DNA of 64,000 nt from Magnetovibrio sp. Lineage in GTDB: Bacteria; Pseudomonadota; Alphaproteobacteria; Rhodospirillales; Casp-alpha2. A program made the position numbers and the translations under genes. The stretch is from NCBI GenBank assembly GCA_002722175.1, contig PBKU01000033.1, positions 58,050-122,049 of the forward strand, written 5' to 3'. The notes beneath the pieces are model-generated. The model worked only from the letters and a program-made list of their open reading frames with translations, did no database searches and was not told the DNA's origin. Shown here in pieces: positions 56,363-64,000 of this stretch; the stretch's first letter is position 1, and every line of letters starts with the position of its first letter.

Positions 56363-57553
56363 TTAAGGAACCATGTTATTAGCTATTCGTCGTCCTATTG
56401 TATCAGCTTGGATGACATCTTCTATTGATAAAAGTGTTTCAGTTTCAATCGAAGAGAGTGTTTTTTCGACGATCATAGCGATGTCCAGAAAGCCAATACG
56501 ATTATTTAGAAACGCGTCTACCGCGATTTCGTTTGCTGCATTAAGTATCGTTGGTGCCGAGCCTCCAGTTTTGAGAGCTTCCCGGGCCAGCCGAAGAGCT
56601 GGGAACCGGTTCTCATCGGGTAATTCAAAATTTAAGGTTCCGACCTTCCAGAGGTTTAAGCGTTCTGACGGAGCCTCCATCCGTTTGGGCCATGCAAGCG
56701 CATATGCTATAGGAGTTCGCATATCTGGCGATCCTAATTGAGCTAAGACTGATCCATCAACATATTCTACTAAGCTATGAACAATTGATTCCGGATGCAC
56801 AACAACCTCAATTTGTTTTTCACTTACTGGAAACAAATGAAAGGCTTCAATCAGCTCTAGCCCTTTGTTCATCATTGTTGCGGAATCTATTGAAATCTTT
56901 TCTCCCATGTCCCAGTTGGGGTGAGCAATCGCTTCGGCCGGTGATGCATTCTTCATCTCAGCAATAGACGTATTTCTAAATGGCCCGCCTGAAGCTGTAA
57001 CAATTATTCGAGAAATTTTGTCAGCGCTATTAACATCTAAAACCTGAAAAATAGCGCTATGTTCAGAATCTACAGGGATCAATTGAGCACCATATCGGGC
57101 AACTTCACTACAAAAAAGATTGCCTGCCGAAACAAGACATTCTTTGTTTGCAAGCGCTATAACGGTACCGTTTTGCACGGCTCTAAGTGTTGGCTCAAGG
57201 CCTGCCGCCCCTACTATTGCTGCCATTACTATATCGGTTGGACGATCAACGGCCTCAATTAGGGAATCTGTTCCAGCAGCAATATTTATTCCCTTTCCTG
57301 AGAGGTAATCCTTTAACTCTAAGTATTTGGTTTCGTCAGCTATAACAACATTTTTGGCATTCAACTGTTCGGCTTGTTCGGCAAGAAGAGTGACGTTTTG
57401 GTTAGCTGTTAAGGTATCTACCAAATAGTTATTAGAATTTCGCATTAGCAGGTCGACGGTGCTGACCCCCACGGAACCAGTTGAGCCAAGTATGGTAATT
57501 GTTCTCGGAGCCTCATCAATATTCGAACTTATAGTCTGAGCATTCAAAACCAT
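56363..57553 (-). CDS. dxr: 1-deoxy-D-xylulose 5-phosphate reductoisomerase
   Basis: NADPH-dependent enzyme of the methylerythritol phosphate pathway, 396 residues. NADPH-binding ITILGSTGSVGVSTVDL, VIALANKECLVSAG, the metal site PVDSEHSAIFQ and TASGGPFRNTS, and LIEAFHLFPV are present. It gives isopentenyl precursors to UppS, encoded two genes upstream. Overlaps the end of cdsA by 10 bases. Confidence 0.95.
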   Translation of the reverse strand: MVLNAQTISSNIDEAPRTITILGSTGSVGVSTVDLLMRNSNNYLVDTLTANQNVTLLAEQAEQLNAKNVVIADETKYLELKDYLSGKGINIAAGTDSLIEAVDRPTDIVMAAIVGAAGLEPTLRAVQNGTVIALANKECLVSAGNLFCSEVARYGAQLIPVDSEHSAIFQVLDVNSADKISRIIVTASGGPFRNTSIAEMKNASPAEAIAHPNWDMGEKISIDSATMMNKGLELIEAFHLFPVSEKQIEVVVHPESIVHSLVEYVDGSVLAQLGSPDMRTPIAYALAWPKRMEAPSERLNLWKVGTLNFELPDENRFPALRLAREALKTGGSAPTILNAANEIAVDAFLNNRIGFLDIAMIVEKTLSSIETETLLSIEDVIQADTIGRRIANNMVP

Positions 57554-58245
57554 TTTGGTATTCCCTTGCCGAACAGGTATTCTACGGTTGCAACAAATAT
57601 TGCTGCTGCTAGGAGTCCGTCTACACGATCCATAAGTCCACCATGCCCTGGTATTAGTTTACTAGAATCTTTTACATCAAAACGCCTTTTAACAAAAGAT
57701 TCTAATAAGTCACCGCTCTGGCTAATTCCTCCAACTAGCGCTGATACTGCAGCAGACAGTATCAAATTTTGGCCATCACTTAAATAACTAATGAGAACCC
57801 CCACAGAAGCTGCAGAAACCATTCCTCCTAATAGTCCTGCCCACGTTTTTTTAGGACTTAATCTAGGGACTAATTTAGGGCCGCCAATTGTTTTTCCAAA
57901 AAAATAAGCACCGCAATCCATGGCCCAAATACAAAAAAACAGCCAGAAAGTGATCTTTTTTCCAATATCATTATCTTCCCGAAGCCAAATTAGTGAAAAG
58001 CACCCAAGGCCCAAATAGAGTAGCCCGGAAAAAAACCATCTATTATCTCGCTTCGTCATTTGCCGCCATTCCATAACCAGAATTATCCAAGCAATTCCTA
58101 CCAGGAGTTCAAAATATGGGGAGCCAAAGTAGATTGCTAGCATTACTGGTGGAGCTAGAGTCACTGCCGATAAAATTCTAGCTATAAGTACCGAGCCGGA
58201 TTGAAATTCAGTTCGTTGTTGAGCCATATCGGCGCTCACGACCAT
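57544..58245 (-). CDS. cdsA: Phosphatidate cytidylyltransferase
   Basis: Integral membrane enzyme that makes CDP-diacylglycerol, 233 residues with about seven hydrophobic segments. The CdsA signature is in SPKKTWAGLLGG and the C-terminal SQSGDLLESFVKRRFDVKDSS...GHGGLMDRVDG. Shorter than E. coli CdsA but normal for alphaproteobacteria. The start may instead be the ATG at 58227; both overlap uppS. Feeds CDP-diacylglycerol to the pathway ending at PgpA. Confidence 0.92.
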   Translation of the reverse strand: MVVSADMAQQRTEFQSGSVLIARILSAVTLAPPVMLAIYFGSPYFELLVGIAWIILVMEWRQMTKRDNRWFFSGLLYLGLGCFSLIWLREDNDIGKKITFWLFFCIWAMDCGAYFFGKTIGGPKLVPRLSPKKTWAGLLGGMVSAASVGVLISYLSDGQNLILSAAVSALVGGISQSGDLLESFVKRRFDVKDSSKLIPGHGGLMDRVDGLLAAAIFVATVEYLFGKGIPKWF

Positions 58246-58945
58246 GATATTCCTTTATAGCTTCCGAGAACTCCACATTAGAGAAATCAGGCCATAGCGT
58301 TTCAAAAAAAACAAATTCAGTATATGCACATTGCCAGAGTAAAAAATTTGATATTCGTCGTTCTCCACTAGTTCTGATTAATAGATCAGGATCAGGTATC
58401 CCCTGAGTGTATAGTGAGTTTTCAAATAGCTTTTCATCTATTGTTTCTGCCCTGAGAGAACCAGACTCTATTTGTTTTCCTAATGCACGCGCCGATTCAA
58501 CAATTTCAGCCCTACCACCATAACTAAGCGCTATGATCAAATTTAATTTTTGATTATTGTTTGTTAACTCTTCACTTAATTGAATTAACTTTTTTGTCTC
58601 ACTATCAAGCCGCTTTAGCTCCCCGATAAACCGTAATTTAACGCCATATGAATTTAGTTCCTCAATTTCAGTGCTGAGGTATTCGCGTAATAGTGCCATC
58701 AGATCTTTTATTTCACTTGATGGGCGGTTCCAGTTTTCCGAAGAAAATCCGAACAATGTGAGATAGTGAATTTTTTCCTTAAGTGCGGATTCAATGGCTC
58801 TTCGAACTGCTTTTGCACCTTCTCGATGGCCAGAGATTCTTGACATTCCGCGAGCTTTTGCCCAACGTCCATTACCATCCATGATGATCGCAACATGCAT
58901 TGGCGGTGAATCAATCATGTTGGTTTGCAGAGAAAGGGCTTCCAT
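58208..58945 (-). CDS. uppS: Undecaprenyl diphosphate synthase
   Basis: Cis-prenyltransferase making the C55 lipid carrier of cell-wall and lipopolysaccharide synthesis, 245 residues. Signature AIIMDGNGRWAKARGMSR with the catalytic Asp, GHREGAKAVRR, and RTSGERRISNFLLWQ near the C-terminus, with FFETLWPDFS. Between frr and cdsA. Confidence 0.95.
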   Translation of the reverse strand: MEALSLQTNMIDSPPMHVAIIMDGNGRWAKARGMSRISGHREGAKAVRRAIESALKEKIHYLTLFGFSSENWNRPSSEIKDLMALLREYLSTEIEELNSYGVKLRFIGELKRLDSETKKLIQLSEELTNNNQKLNLIIALSYGGRAEIVESARALGKQIESGSLRAETIDEKLFENSLYTQGIPDPDLLIRTSGERRISNFLLWQCAYTEFVFFETLWPDFSNVEFSEAIKEYHGRERRYGSTTN

Positions 58946-58950
58946 AAAAA

Positions 58951-59517
58951 CTACACCTGTGTGATCTCTCGATTCTTATTTGACAGCGCTTCATCAACTA
59001 AGTTTATAAAATTATCTGTAACTCGTTGTACTTCTTGGGAATATTCGTGTAAGGCATCTTTGGAAATATTTCCATCTTTTTCATTTTTTTTAAGTTGATC
59101 CATTGAATGGCGCCGAATATTACGAATGGCAATTCTGGCATCTTCAGCATATTTTGCAGCAACTTTTGTTAGTTCTTGCCTTCTCTCTTCTGTAAGTGAG
59201 GGTATTGCAATTCTTATTAGTTGCCCTTCGGTTGAAGGATTAAGTCCTAATCCAGAATCTAAAATTGCCTTTTCTGCAGCTTTAACTAAATTACTATCCC
59301 ATACCTGTATTGATAGGGCTCGTGGCTCCGGTATATTGATCGTTGCTATTTGATTTAGAGGCATAGGGGAGCCATATGCTTCTACAGTGATTGGATCAAG
59401 TAACGCAGTATTAGCTCGTCCAGAGCGAAGACCGGAAAACTCTTGGCGAAGAACTTCTACAGCTCCTTGCATGCGCCGATCAAAATCATTTTTAACGTCT
59501 TCAAAATTAAATGTCAT
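58951..59517 (-). CDS. frr: Ribosome recycling factor
   Basis: Splits the post-termination ribosome with EF-G, 188 residues, close to the usual 185. Seen: LRSGRANTALLDPITVEAYGS, LNQIATINIPEPR, and the long C-terminal helix with IRNIRRHSMDQLKKNEKDG. Between pyrH and uppS, its conserved position. Confidence 0.96.
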   Translation of the reverse strand: MTFNFEDVKNDFDRRMQGAVEVLRQEFSGLRSGRANTALLDPITVEAYGSPMPLNQIATINIPEPRALSIQVWDSNLVKAAEKAILDSGLGLNPSTEGQLIRIAIPSLTEERRQELTKVAAKYAEDARIAIRNIRRHSMDQLKKNEKDGNISKDALHEYSQEVQRVTDNFINLVDEALSNKNREITQV

Positions 59518-59535
59518 GGTATTTTCTAGCTTTCC

Positions 59536-60261
59536 TTAAATAGATTCCTTGACAATAGTATAGTGACCTTGGCCGTCAATAATATCTGCAAACTGACCTT
59601 TATCATGAATAGAAAACACAAGAATCGGAAGAGTATTTTCCCGGGCAAGTGCAATAGCAGCAGTATCCATTATCTTAAGGTTTTTTGAAATAGCATCCTG
59701 ATAGGTTAGGCTGCTAAATCTTCTAGCATTTTGTACTTTTTTAGGGTCGGCATCATAAACGCCATCAACTTGCGTTCCTTTGAGCAAAACGTCGCACTTC
59801 ATTTCTATAGCCCTTAATGCCGCAGCGGTGTCTGTAGTAAAAAAAGGATTTCCAGTGCCGGCCGCAAAGATAACGATACGGTTTTTTTCTAGATGTCTAC
59901 TTGCTCGCCGCCGGATATAGGGCTCGCATACTGTAGTCATAGGGATTGCGGACATAACCCGAGTATTTATACCCATAGTTTCTAATATACTTTGCATTGC
60001 TAAAGCGTTTAGTACTGTTGCCAACATACCCATATGATCAGCTGTTGCGCGTTCAATTTTTGATGACTGAAGCGAGACACCTCTGAAAATGTTACCGCCA
60101 CCAATAACTAAACAGATTTGAATTCCTTTTAAGTGGACAAGTTTAATTTCTTTTGCAAGTTTTTCGGCAGTTGTCGGGTCTAACCCAAACTCCTTTTCAC
60201 CCATCAGCGCCTCTCCGGATAATTTAAGAAGGACTCGACGATAATTTATTGAAGTGTCCAT
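59536..60261 (-). CDS. pyrH: UMP kinase
   Basis: Phosphorylates UMP to UDP, 241 residues, amino-acid-kinase fold. [40 protein letters not shown] and [15 protein letters not shown] are visible. The open frame begins 15 codons earlier, but the ATG at 60261 follows GGAGACC and matches the family N-terminus. Located downstream of tsf and upstream of frr. Confidence 0.95.
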   Translation of the reverse strand: MDTSINYRRVLLKLSGEALMGEKEFGLDPTTAEKLAKEIKLVHLKGIQICLVIGGGNIFRGVSLQSSKIERATADHMGMLATVLNALAMQSILETMGINTRVMSAIPMTTVCEPYIRRRASRHLEKNRIVIFAAGTGNPFFTTDTAAALRAIEMKCDVLLKGTQVDGVYDADPKKVQNARRFSSLTYQDAISKNLKIMDTAAIALARENTLPILVFSIHDKGQFADIIDGQGHYTIVKESI

Positions 60262-60436
60262 AGGGTCTCCACTGGGTGACAGTTTTATAGAACTTAGTCG
60301 ACACACAATTTACGCATAACCGAACAGAGAAAAGTAATCAGAAAGAATTATCAAATTTGAAGTATTAATATAATTGAACTTTTTAAGTTATCACAAATTA
60401 GTTTTTTCTCTTAACGGTATTTTCCGTAGCAAAATT

Positions 60437-61327
60437 TTATTCCTTTTTTTCTATACCTTCTCCAAGTATAAAAAAAGCAAACTCAGCAAGTGCTATGCTC
60501 CCTCCAATGTTTTTTGATTTGTTGGATATTACATCAGCAATTTTTGTTTCTCCATCTAATGCAAATGTTTGCTCAAGCAGACAAACCTCTTCATAAAATT
60601 TACGGATTCTTCCTTCAACCATCTTATCGATTATATTATCCGGTTTTCCCGTTTCTTGCGCTTGCTGTGTCAGAACATTTTTTTCACGTTCTATTAGTGT
60701 AGGGTCTAAATCATGCCTTGAAATTGACCTTGGTTTTGTTGCTGCAATGTGCATTGCTATTTGTTTTGCAAATTCCTCCAATTCAGGTGAATTTTTTTCA
60801 TTTTGAAATGAGACTAGAACACCAATTTTACCAAGACCATCGCCTTGCCTGTTATGTATGTATGAAGAGAGCAAACCTGTTCCAGATTTTATAACAGCAA
60901 CCCGACGAAGTTGAATGTTTTCACCAACAGTTGCAACCATTTCTATAATTTTTTGTTCTACTGAATCGGAGCCATCGTTTGAGTACTGTTCACGTTTTAA
61001 TTTGTTTATGTCTCCGTCTGAAGAGATGGCTAGTTTAGCAAGGCGGGACACAAATTCCTGAAACTTTTCATTTCTTGCCACAAAATCAGTTTCAGAGTTG
61101 ACTTCCACCAATGCTCCCACGCCATTTTCAATTGCGATTCCGATTAGACCTTCAGATGCAAGGCGCCCTGCCTTTTTAGTTGCTGCAGCAAGACCTTTTG
61201 TGCGCAGCCAGTCAATCGATTCTTCTATATTACTATTATTTGCACTCAGTGCTTTTTTGCAATCCATCATTCCAGCACCCGTCTTTTCTCGAAGTTCTTT
61301 TACAAGCGCTGCAGTAATTTTTGGCAT
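60437..61327 (-). CDS. tsf: Elongation factor Ts
   Basis: Nucleotide-exchange factor for EF-Tu, 296 residues. N-terminal UBA-like domain VKELREKTGAGMMDCKKAL, then IDWLRTKGLAAATKKAGR, EVNSETDFVARNEKF and the C-terminal dimerisation core with CLLEQTFALDGETKI. Downstream of rpsB and upstream of pyrH in the conserved order. Confidence 0.96.
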   Translation of the reverse strand: MPKITAALVKELREKTGAGMMDCKKALSANNSNIEESIDWLRTKGLAAATKKAGRLASEGLIGIAIENGVGALVEVNSETDFVARNEKFQEFVSRLAKLAISSDGDINKLKREQYSNDGSDSVEQKIIEMVATVGENIQLRRVAVIKSGTGLLSSYIHNRQGDGLGKIGVLVSFQNEKNSPELEEFAKQIAMHIAATKPRSISRHDLDPTLIEREKNVLTQQAQETGKPDNIIDKMVEGRIRKFYEEVCLLEQTFALDGETKIADVISNKSKNIGGSIALAEFAFFILGEGIEKKE

Positions 61328-61443
61328 TTATATTTTTTCCTTATTTATTAGGTCAAGAATAGAAAACCGACATCTCGTCGCCAAGCACCATTAACTTGGT
61401 CAGAAATGTTAATTTACATCTATGCATTATATTTTGGTATTAT

Positions 61444-62541
61444 TTAAGTAGCCGTATTCTCAGTTTTGGGGTTCTCTAATACGTTAGTTTGATCGTTGCT
61501 TTCATCGCTCATTGCATCTAAATCGCCTAGTGACTTTGTTGAAGTATTTTCGCTGCTGACTTCTTCCTCAGTTGTTGCTTTAGCGGTCGCCTTTTCCTTT
61601 TTTTCTTTTTTTTCATTTGGGTCATTGGCGTCTTTAGGTTTTACATCATTTTTTTCTGATAAATTCTTGGTGTTTTTAGATGATTCATCATTTTCAATTT
61701 CATGTTTTTCATGGGAGCTAGCGCTTGTTTGCTTCTGACTTTCAGTTTCGTTAACTGATGTATCTTCTGAAACATCTGAAGTTTCAGAAGGGACTTCTTC
61801 AGCTAGATCTATTTTCTCTGCATCCGAATTAATATTTTTTGCTTCCATTTCTAATTGTATTCCTTCTAGAGCAGCTCCAACTAAAAGCTCACAATAAAGA
61901 GAAATTGCGCGTATAGCGTCATCATTGCCCGGAATGGGGTATTGAATATTTGTTGGGTTACTGTTGGAATCAATAATCCCTACTACAGGAATTCCAAGAG
62001 TTTTAGCTTCAGAAACGGCAATATCCTCTTTATTTGTATCCACAATTACTAATATGTCGGGCTGACCGCCCATTTCTTTTATGCCGCCTAACGCTTTATC
62101 TAGTTTCTCTCTTTCACGGGTGAGGTTTAATAGCTCTTTTTTAGTTAGTCCAATAGTTTCCCCATCGCTTGTTAGGGTTTTTTCTAGATCTTTTAGGCGT
62201 TTAATAGAATTAGATATAGTGCGCCAATTAGTAAGCATTCCGCCAAGCCAACGATGATTTACATAATATTGCCCACATTTTTTTGCAGATTCTGCAATCT
62301 TTTCTTGAGCCTGACGTTTGGTTCCGACAAATAGAACTCTGCCGCCATTTCCAACAACATCGCGGACAGATACCATTGCTTGATGCAATAGAGGTACTGT
62401 TTGTTGAAGGTCTATTATATGAATTCCGTTTCTCGAGCCATAAAGATATGGAGCCATCCTAGGGTCCCAACGACGCGTATTATGGCCAAAGTGAACGCCA
62501 GCCTCGAGAAGCTGTCGCATTGAAAAAACTGGTAGTCCCAT
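61444..62541 (-). CDS. rpsB: 30S ribosomal protein S2 with long charged C-terminal tail
   Basis: Ribosomal protein S2, 365 residues. Residues 1-235 are a normal S2 core ([83 protein letters not shown]). About 130 further residues form a low-complexity tail rich in Ser, Glu, Lys, Asn, Thr and Asp, without hydrophobic segments, so presumably disordered. Alphaproteobacterial S2 often has a C-terminal extension, but this one is large. Start after a GGAAAAGG ribosome site. Confidence 0.94.
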   Translation of the reverse strand: MGLPVFSMRQLLEAGVHFGHNTRRWDPRMAPYLYGSRNGIHIIDLQQTVPLLHQAMVSVRDVVGNGGRVLFVGTKRQAQEKIAESAKKCGQYYVNHRWLGGMLTNWRTISNSIKRLKDLEKTLTSDGETIGLTKKELLNLTREREKLDKALGGIKEMGGQPDILVIVDTNKEDIAVSEAKTLGIPVVGIIDSNSNPTNIQYPIPGNDDAIRAISLYCELLVGAALEGIQLEMEAKNINSDAEKIDLAEEVPSETSDVSEDTSVNETESQKQTSASSHEKHEIENDESSKNTKNLSEKNDVKPKDANDPNEKKEKKEKATAKATTEEEVSSENTSTKSLGDLDAMSDESNDQTNVLENPKTENTAT

Positions 62542-62847
62542 TTATTTACCTTTTCCGGTTGTTCCTCCGCAGGTCATAGTTAGGCTAAGTAGCGCTACAC
62601 CGGAGCGACAAAGATTTAAAAAACCAATGCCACGAAACCCACGTGTGATGTTGCCAGTTTTTTAGACGTTATTTTTTTAGAATTCAAGGAACTTATAACA
62701 ATCTTGTAAATACTTATCTAAAATGATGAAAAAATAGAAAGAAAAAGATGAACTTATTTATCTATTGTAACAAATTTTGATTTGAGATTACAACGTATGA
62801 ATATTGAATAATACTTCAATACTTTTCTTCAATAGTATTAGTTTGAT
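62542..62847 (-). other. 306-base intergenic region between dnaE and rpsB
   Basis: No gene visible. It should contain the rpsB promoter on the minus strand. The best candidates, TTTACA-N17-TTGAAT and TTGAAT-N17-TAAAAA, are weak and overlap. Closer to rpsB a 10-base palindrome (GTAGCGCTAC, 62589-62598) lies inside a CTCCG/CGGAG pair (62565-62569 and 62601-62605), possibly a leader structure. Confidence 0.4.
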
Positions 62848-64000
62848 TTATATTTCTTGGGCATCTAATACTCCAGGGATAGTCTTTATGGCTAGCAATA
62901 ATTCTGGTGAAACTCTGAATGATTCTCCTAAATTTATCTCCACCTCGTTTCTATTGGCAATTTTTGTAACTATAGTTACTAACCCATTACCTTTTCCCTC
63001 GCGATGTAAAATTTCATGCAACGCTTGCAATGGACAAGGTTGGTCAATCCAAATTTTTAAATTTAGGTCAAAAGTACTTGCTACTTTTTCGAGAGGTTCT
63101 ATCTTATTGGCGGTAAATCGAGCTACATCACCCTCAAATACAACTCCAGCTCGAATAATAAAAGAAGTTCCAATCACCAGTTTTTCTCTTAGTTCATTAA
63201 GAATTTCTGCAAAACAAGTAACTTCAAAATTTCCTGCAGTATCAGTAAAATTCAAGAAAGCAAATTTATTTCCTTTTGCTGACGTTCTTTCTTTCTTACC
63301 AATGAGTGTGCCGGCAAGCTTTACAGAAGAGCTGGTCTTTCTTGAAGCAATTATTTCTGCGCTTGTTAACACCTGCAAGCGTGCCAGATTTTTGCTGTAC
63401 GGATCTAATGGATGGGCAGATAAGTAAAATCCAATTGATTCAAATTCTTGTTTGAGACGCTCTACAGGAGACCAGTCCTTTTCATTGACAAGGGTAACTT
63501 TGGGTTGAACCTCTTCGTTTCCAAATAATTTCTCTTGATTGCTATTGCGATCTGCATATGCAATATTTGCAGAGTGTAAAATCTGTTCAATTCCGTTAAA
63601 CAGCTTTAATCGGTTATTTTCCAGCTTATCAAAAACACCTGCACGGACAAGGCTTTCGAGTTGTCTTTTATTTAGTGACTGTGGGTCCATGCGAGCCATG
63701 AAATCACTAATTGATTGGAAGAACCCATTAAGTTTTTTTTCTTCAACCAATTTTTGCATTGCGCCTTCGCCAACATTTTTTAACGCCGCGAGGGCATATC
63801 GAATACCTGATTTTTCAACAGAAAATACAACTTCGGACTTATTTATGTCTGGGGGGAATAGTGGTATATTGAGACGATCGAGTTCTTGGCGAAAAATATT
63901 TATCTTTTCAGTATTATTAATTTCAAGTGACATTGACGCAGCTAAAAACTCAATTGGATAATTAGCTTTAAGATAAGCTGTTTGATATGCTAACAAAGCA
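62848..64000 (-). CDS. dnaE: DNA polymerase III alpha subunit, C-terminal part
   Basis: The 3' end of the main replicative polymerase gene; it runs off the window, giving 383 or more residues. Seen: LLAYQTAYLKANYPIEFLAA, IPLFPPDINKSEV, AALKNVGEGAM, the helix-hairpin-helix region, ESIGFYLSAHPLD and an OB-fold (about 225-300, VKLAGTLIGKKERTSAKGNKFAF). The polymerase active site and PHP domain are outside. It precedes rpsB on the same strand, a known alphaproteobacterial neighbour pair. Confidence 0.95.
   Translation of the reverse strand, partial: ALLAYQTAYLKANYPIEFLAASMSLEINNTEKINIFRQELDRLNIPLFPPDINKSEVVFSVEKSGIRYALAALKNVGEGAMQKLVEEKKLNGFFQSISDFMARMDPQSLNKRQLESLVRAGVFDKLENNRLKLFNGIEQILHSANIAYADRNSNQEKLFGNEEVQPKVTLVNEKDWSPVERLKQEFESIGFYLSAHPLDPYSKNLARLQVLTSAEIIASRKTSSSVKLAGTLIGKKERTSAKGNKFAFLNFTDTAGNFEVTCFAEILNELREKLVIGTSFIIRAGVVFEGDVARFTANKIEPLEKVASTFDLNLKIWIDQPCPLQALHEILHREGKGNGLVTIVTKIANRNEVEINLGESFRVSPELLLAIKTIPGVLDAQEI

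Overview
The window looks like chromosomal DNA of an AT-rich alphaproteobacterium, probably a free-living, Rhodospirillales-like marine lineage. Evidence for the class: pyruvate dehydrogenase genes in the order pdhA-pdhB-pdhC-lpdA-lipA with a lipoyl domain fused to the E1 beta subunit; the run rpsB-tsf-pyrH-frr-uppS-cdsA-dxr-rseP-bamA-ompH-lpxD-fabZ-lpxA-lpxI-lpxB; the set trpG-trpD-trpC-moaC-moeA-lexA; LpxI rather than LpxH; and a GAAC-N7-GAAC LexA box of the alphaproteobacterial type in front of lexA. The finer placement is inference.

Layout. 1-0.8 kb: 3' end of pgpA, then pncC/cinA. 0.9-8.7 kb (minus): ftsB-like, two small proteins, the pyruvate dehydrogenase genes, lipA and a RatA/COQ10-like protein. 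8.8-14.2 kb (minus): eno, kdsA, pyrG, secG, tpiA. 14.4-17.8 kb (plus): PpiD-like chaperone and trpE. 17.9-19.0 kb (minus): a YibQ-type divergent polysaccharide deacetylase. 19.6-24.7 kb (plus): a NitT/TauT-type ABC importer with one binding protein, two different permeases and two different ATPases. 24.7-28.4 kb (plus): a small membrane protein and a Gld-type ABC exporter whose permease is fused to a GldG-like domain. 28.4-30.4 kb: divergent LysR regulator and TauE/SafE exporter. 30.6-38.6 kb: an accessory block with a PanB-like enzyme, formate-tetrahydrofolate ligase, a GcvT-family protein, and a three-component Rieske oxygenase (reductase, ferredoxin, beta, alpha). 39.0-47.2 kb (plus): trpG-D-C, moaC, moeA, lexA, gltX, gltA. 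47.3-47.9 kb: a cupin resembling DMSP lyases. 48.0-64.0 kb (minus): lipid A, outer-membrane assembly, isoprenoid and translation genes ending in the 3' part of dnaE.

How the genes work together. Most of the window is core metabolism and envelope biogenesis. The accessory parts suggest scavenging of small organic nutrients. The ABC importer appears to pair one canonical and one degenerate ATP site. The Rieske oxygenase has a glutamate where the electron-bridging aspartate is expected, and it sits beside folate-dependent one-carbon genes, so an oxidative demethylation pathway is a plausible but unproven reading. A small open frame lies between the alpha and beta oxygenase genes, ends in a TAATG overlap with the beta start, and has no ordinary start codon in a useful place. 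No tRNA, rRNA, CRISPR array or insertion sequence was recognised.
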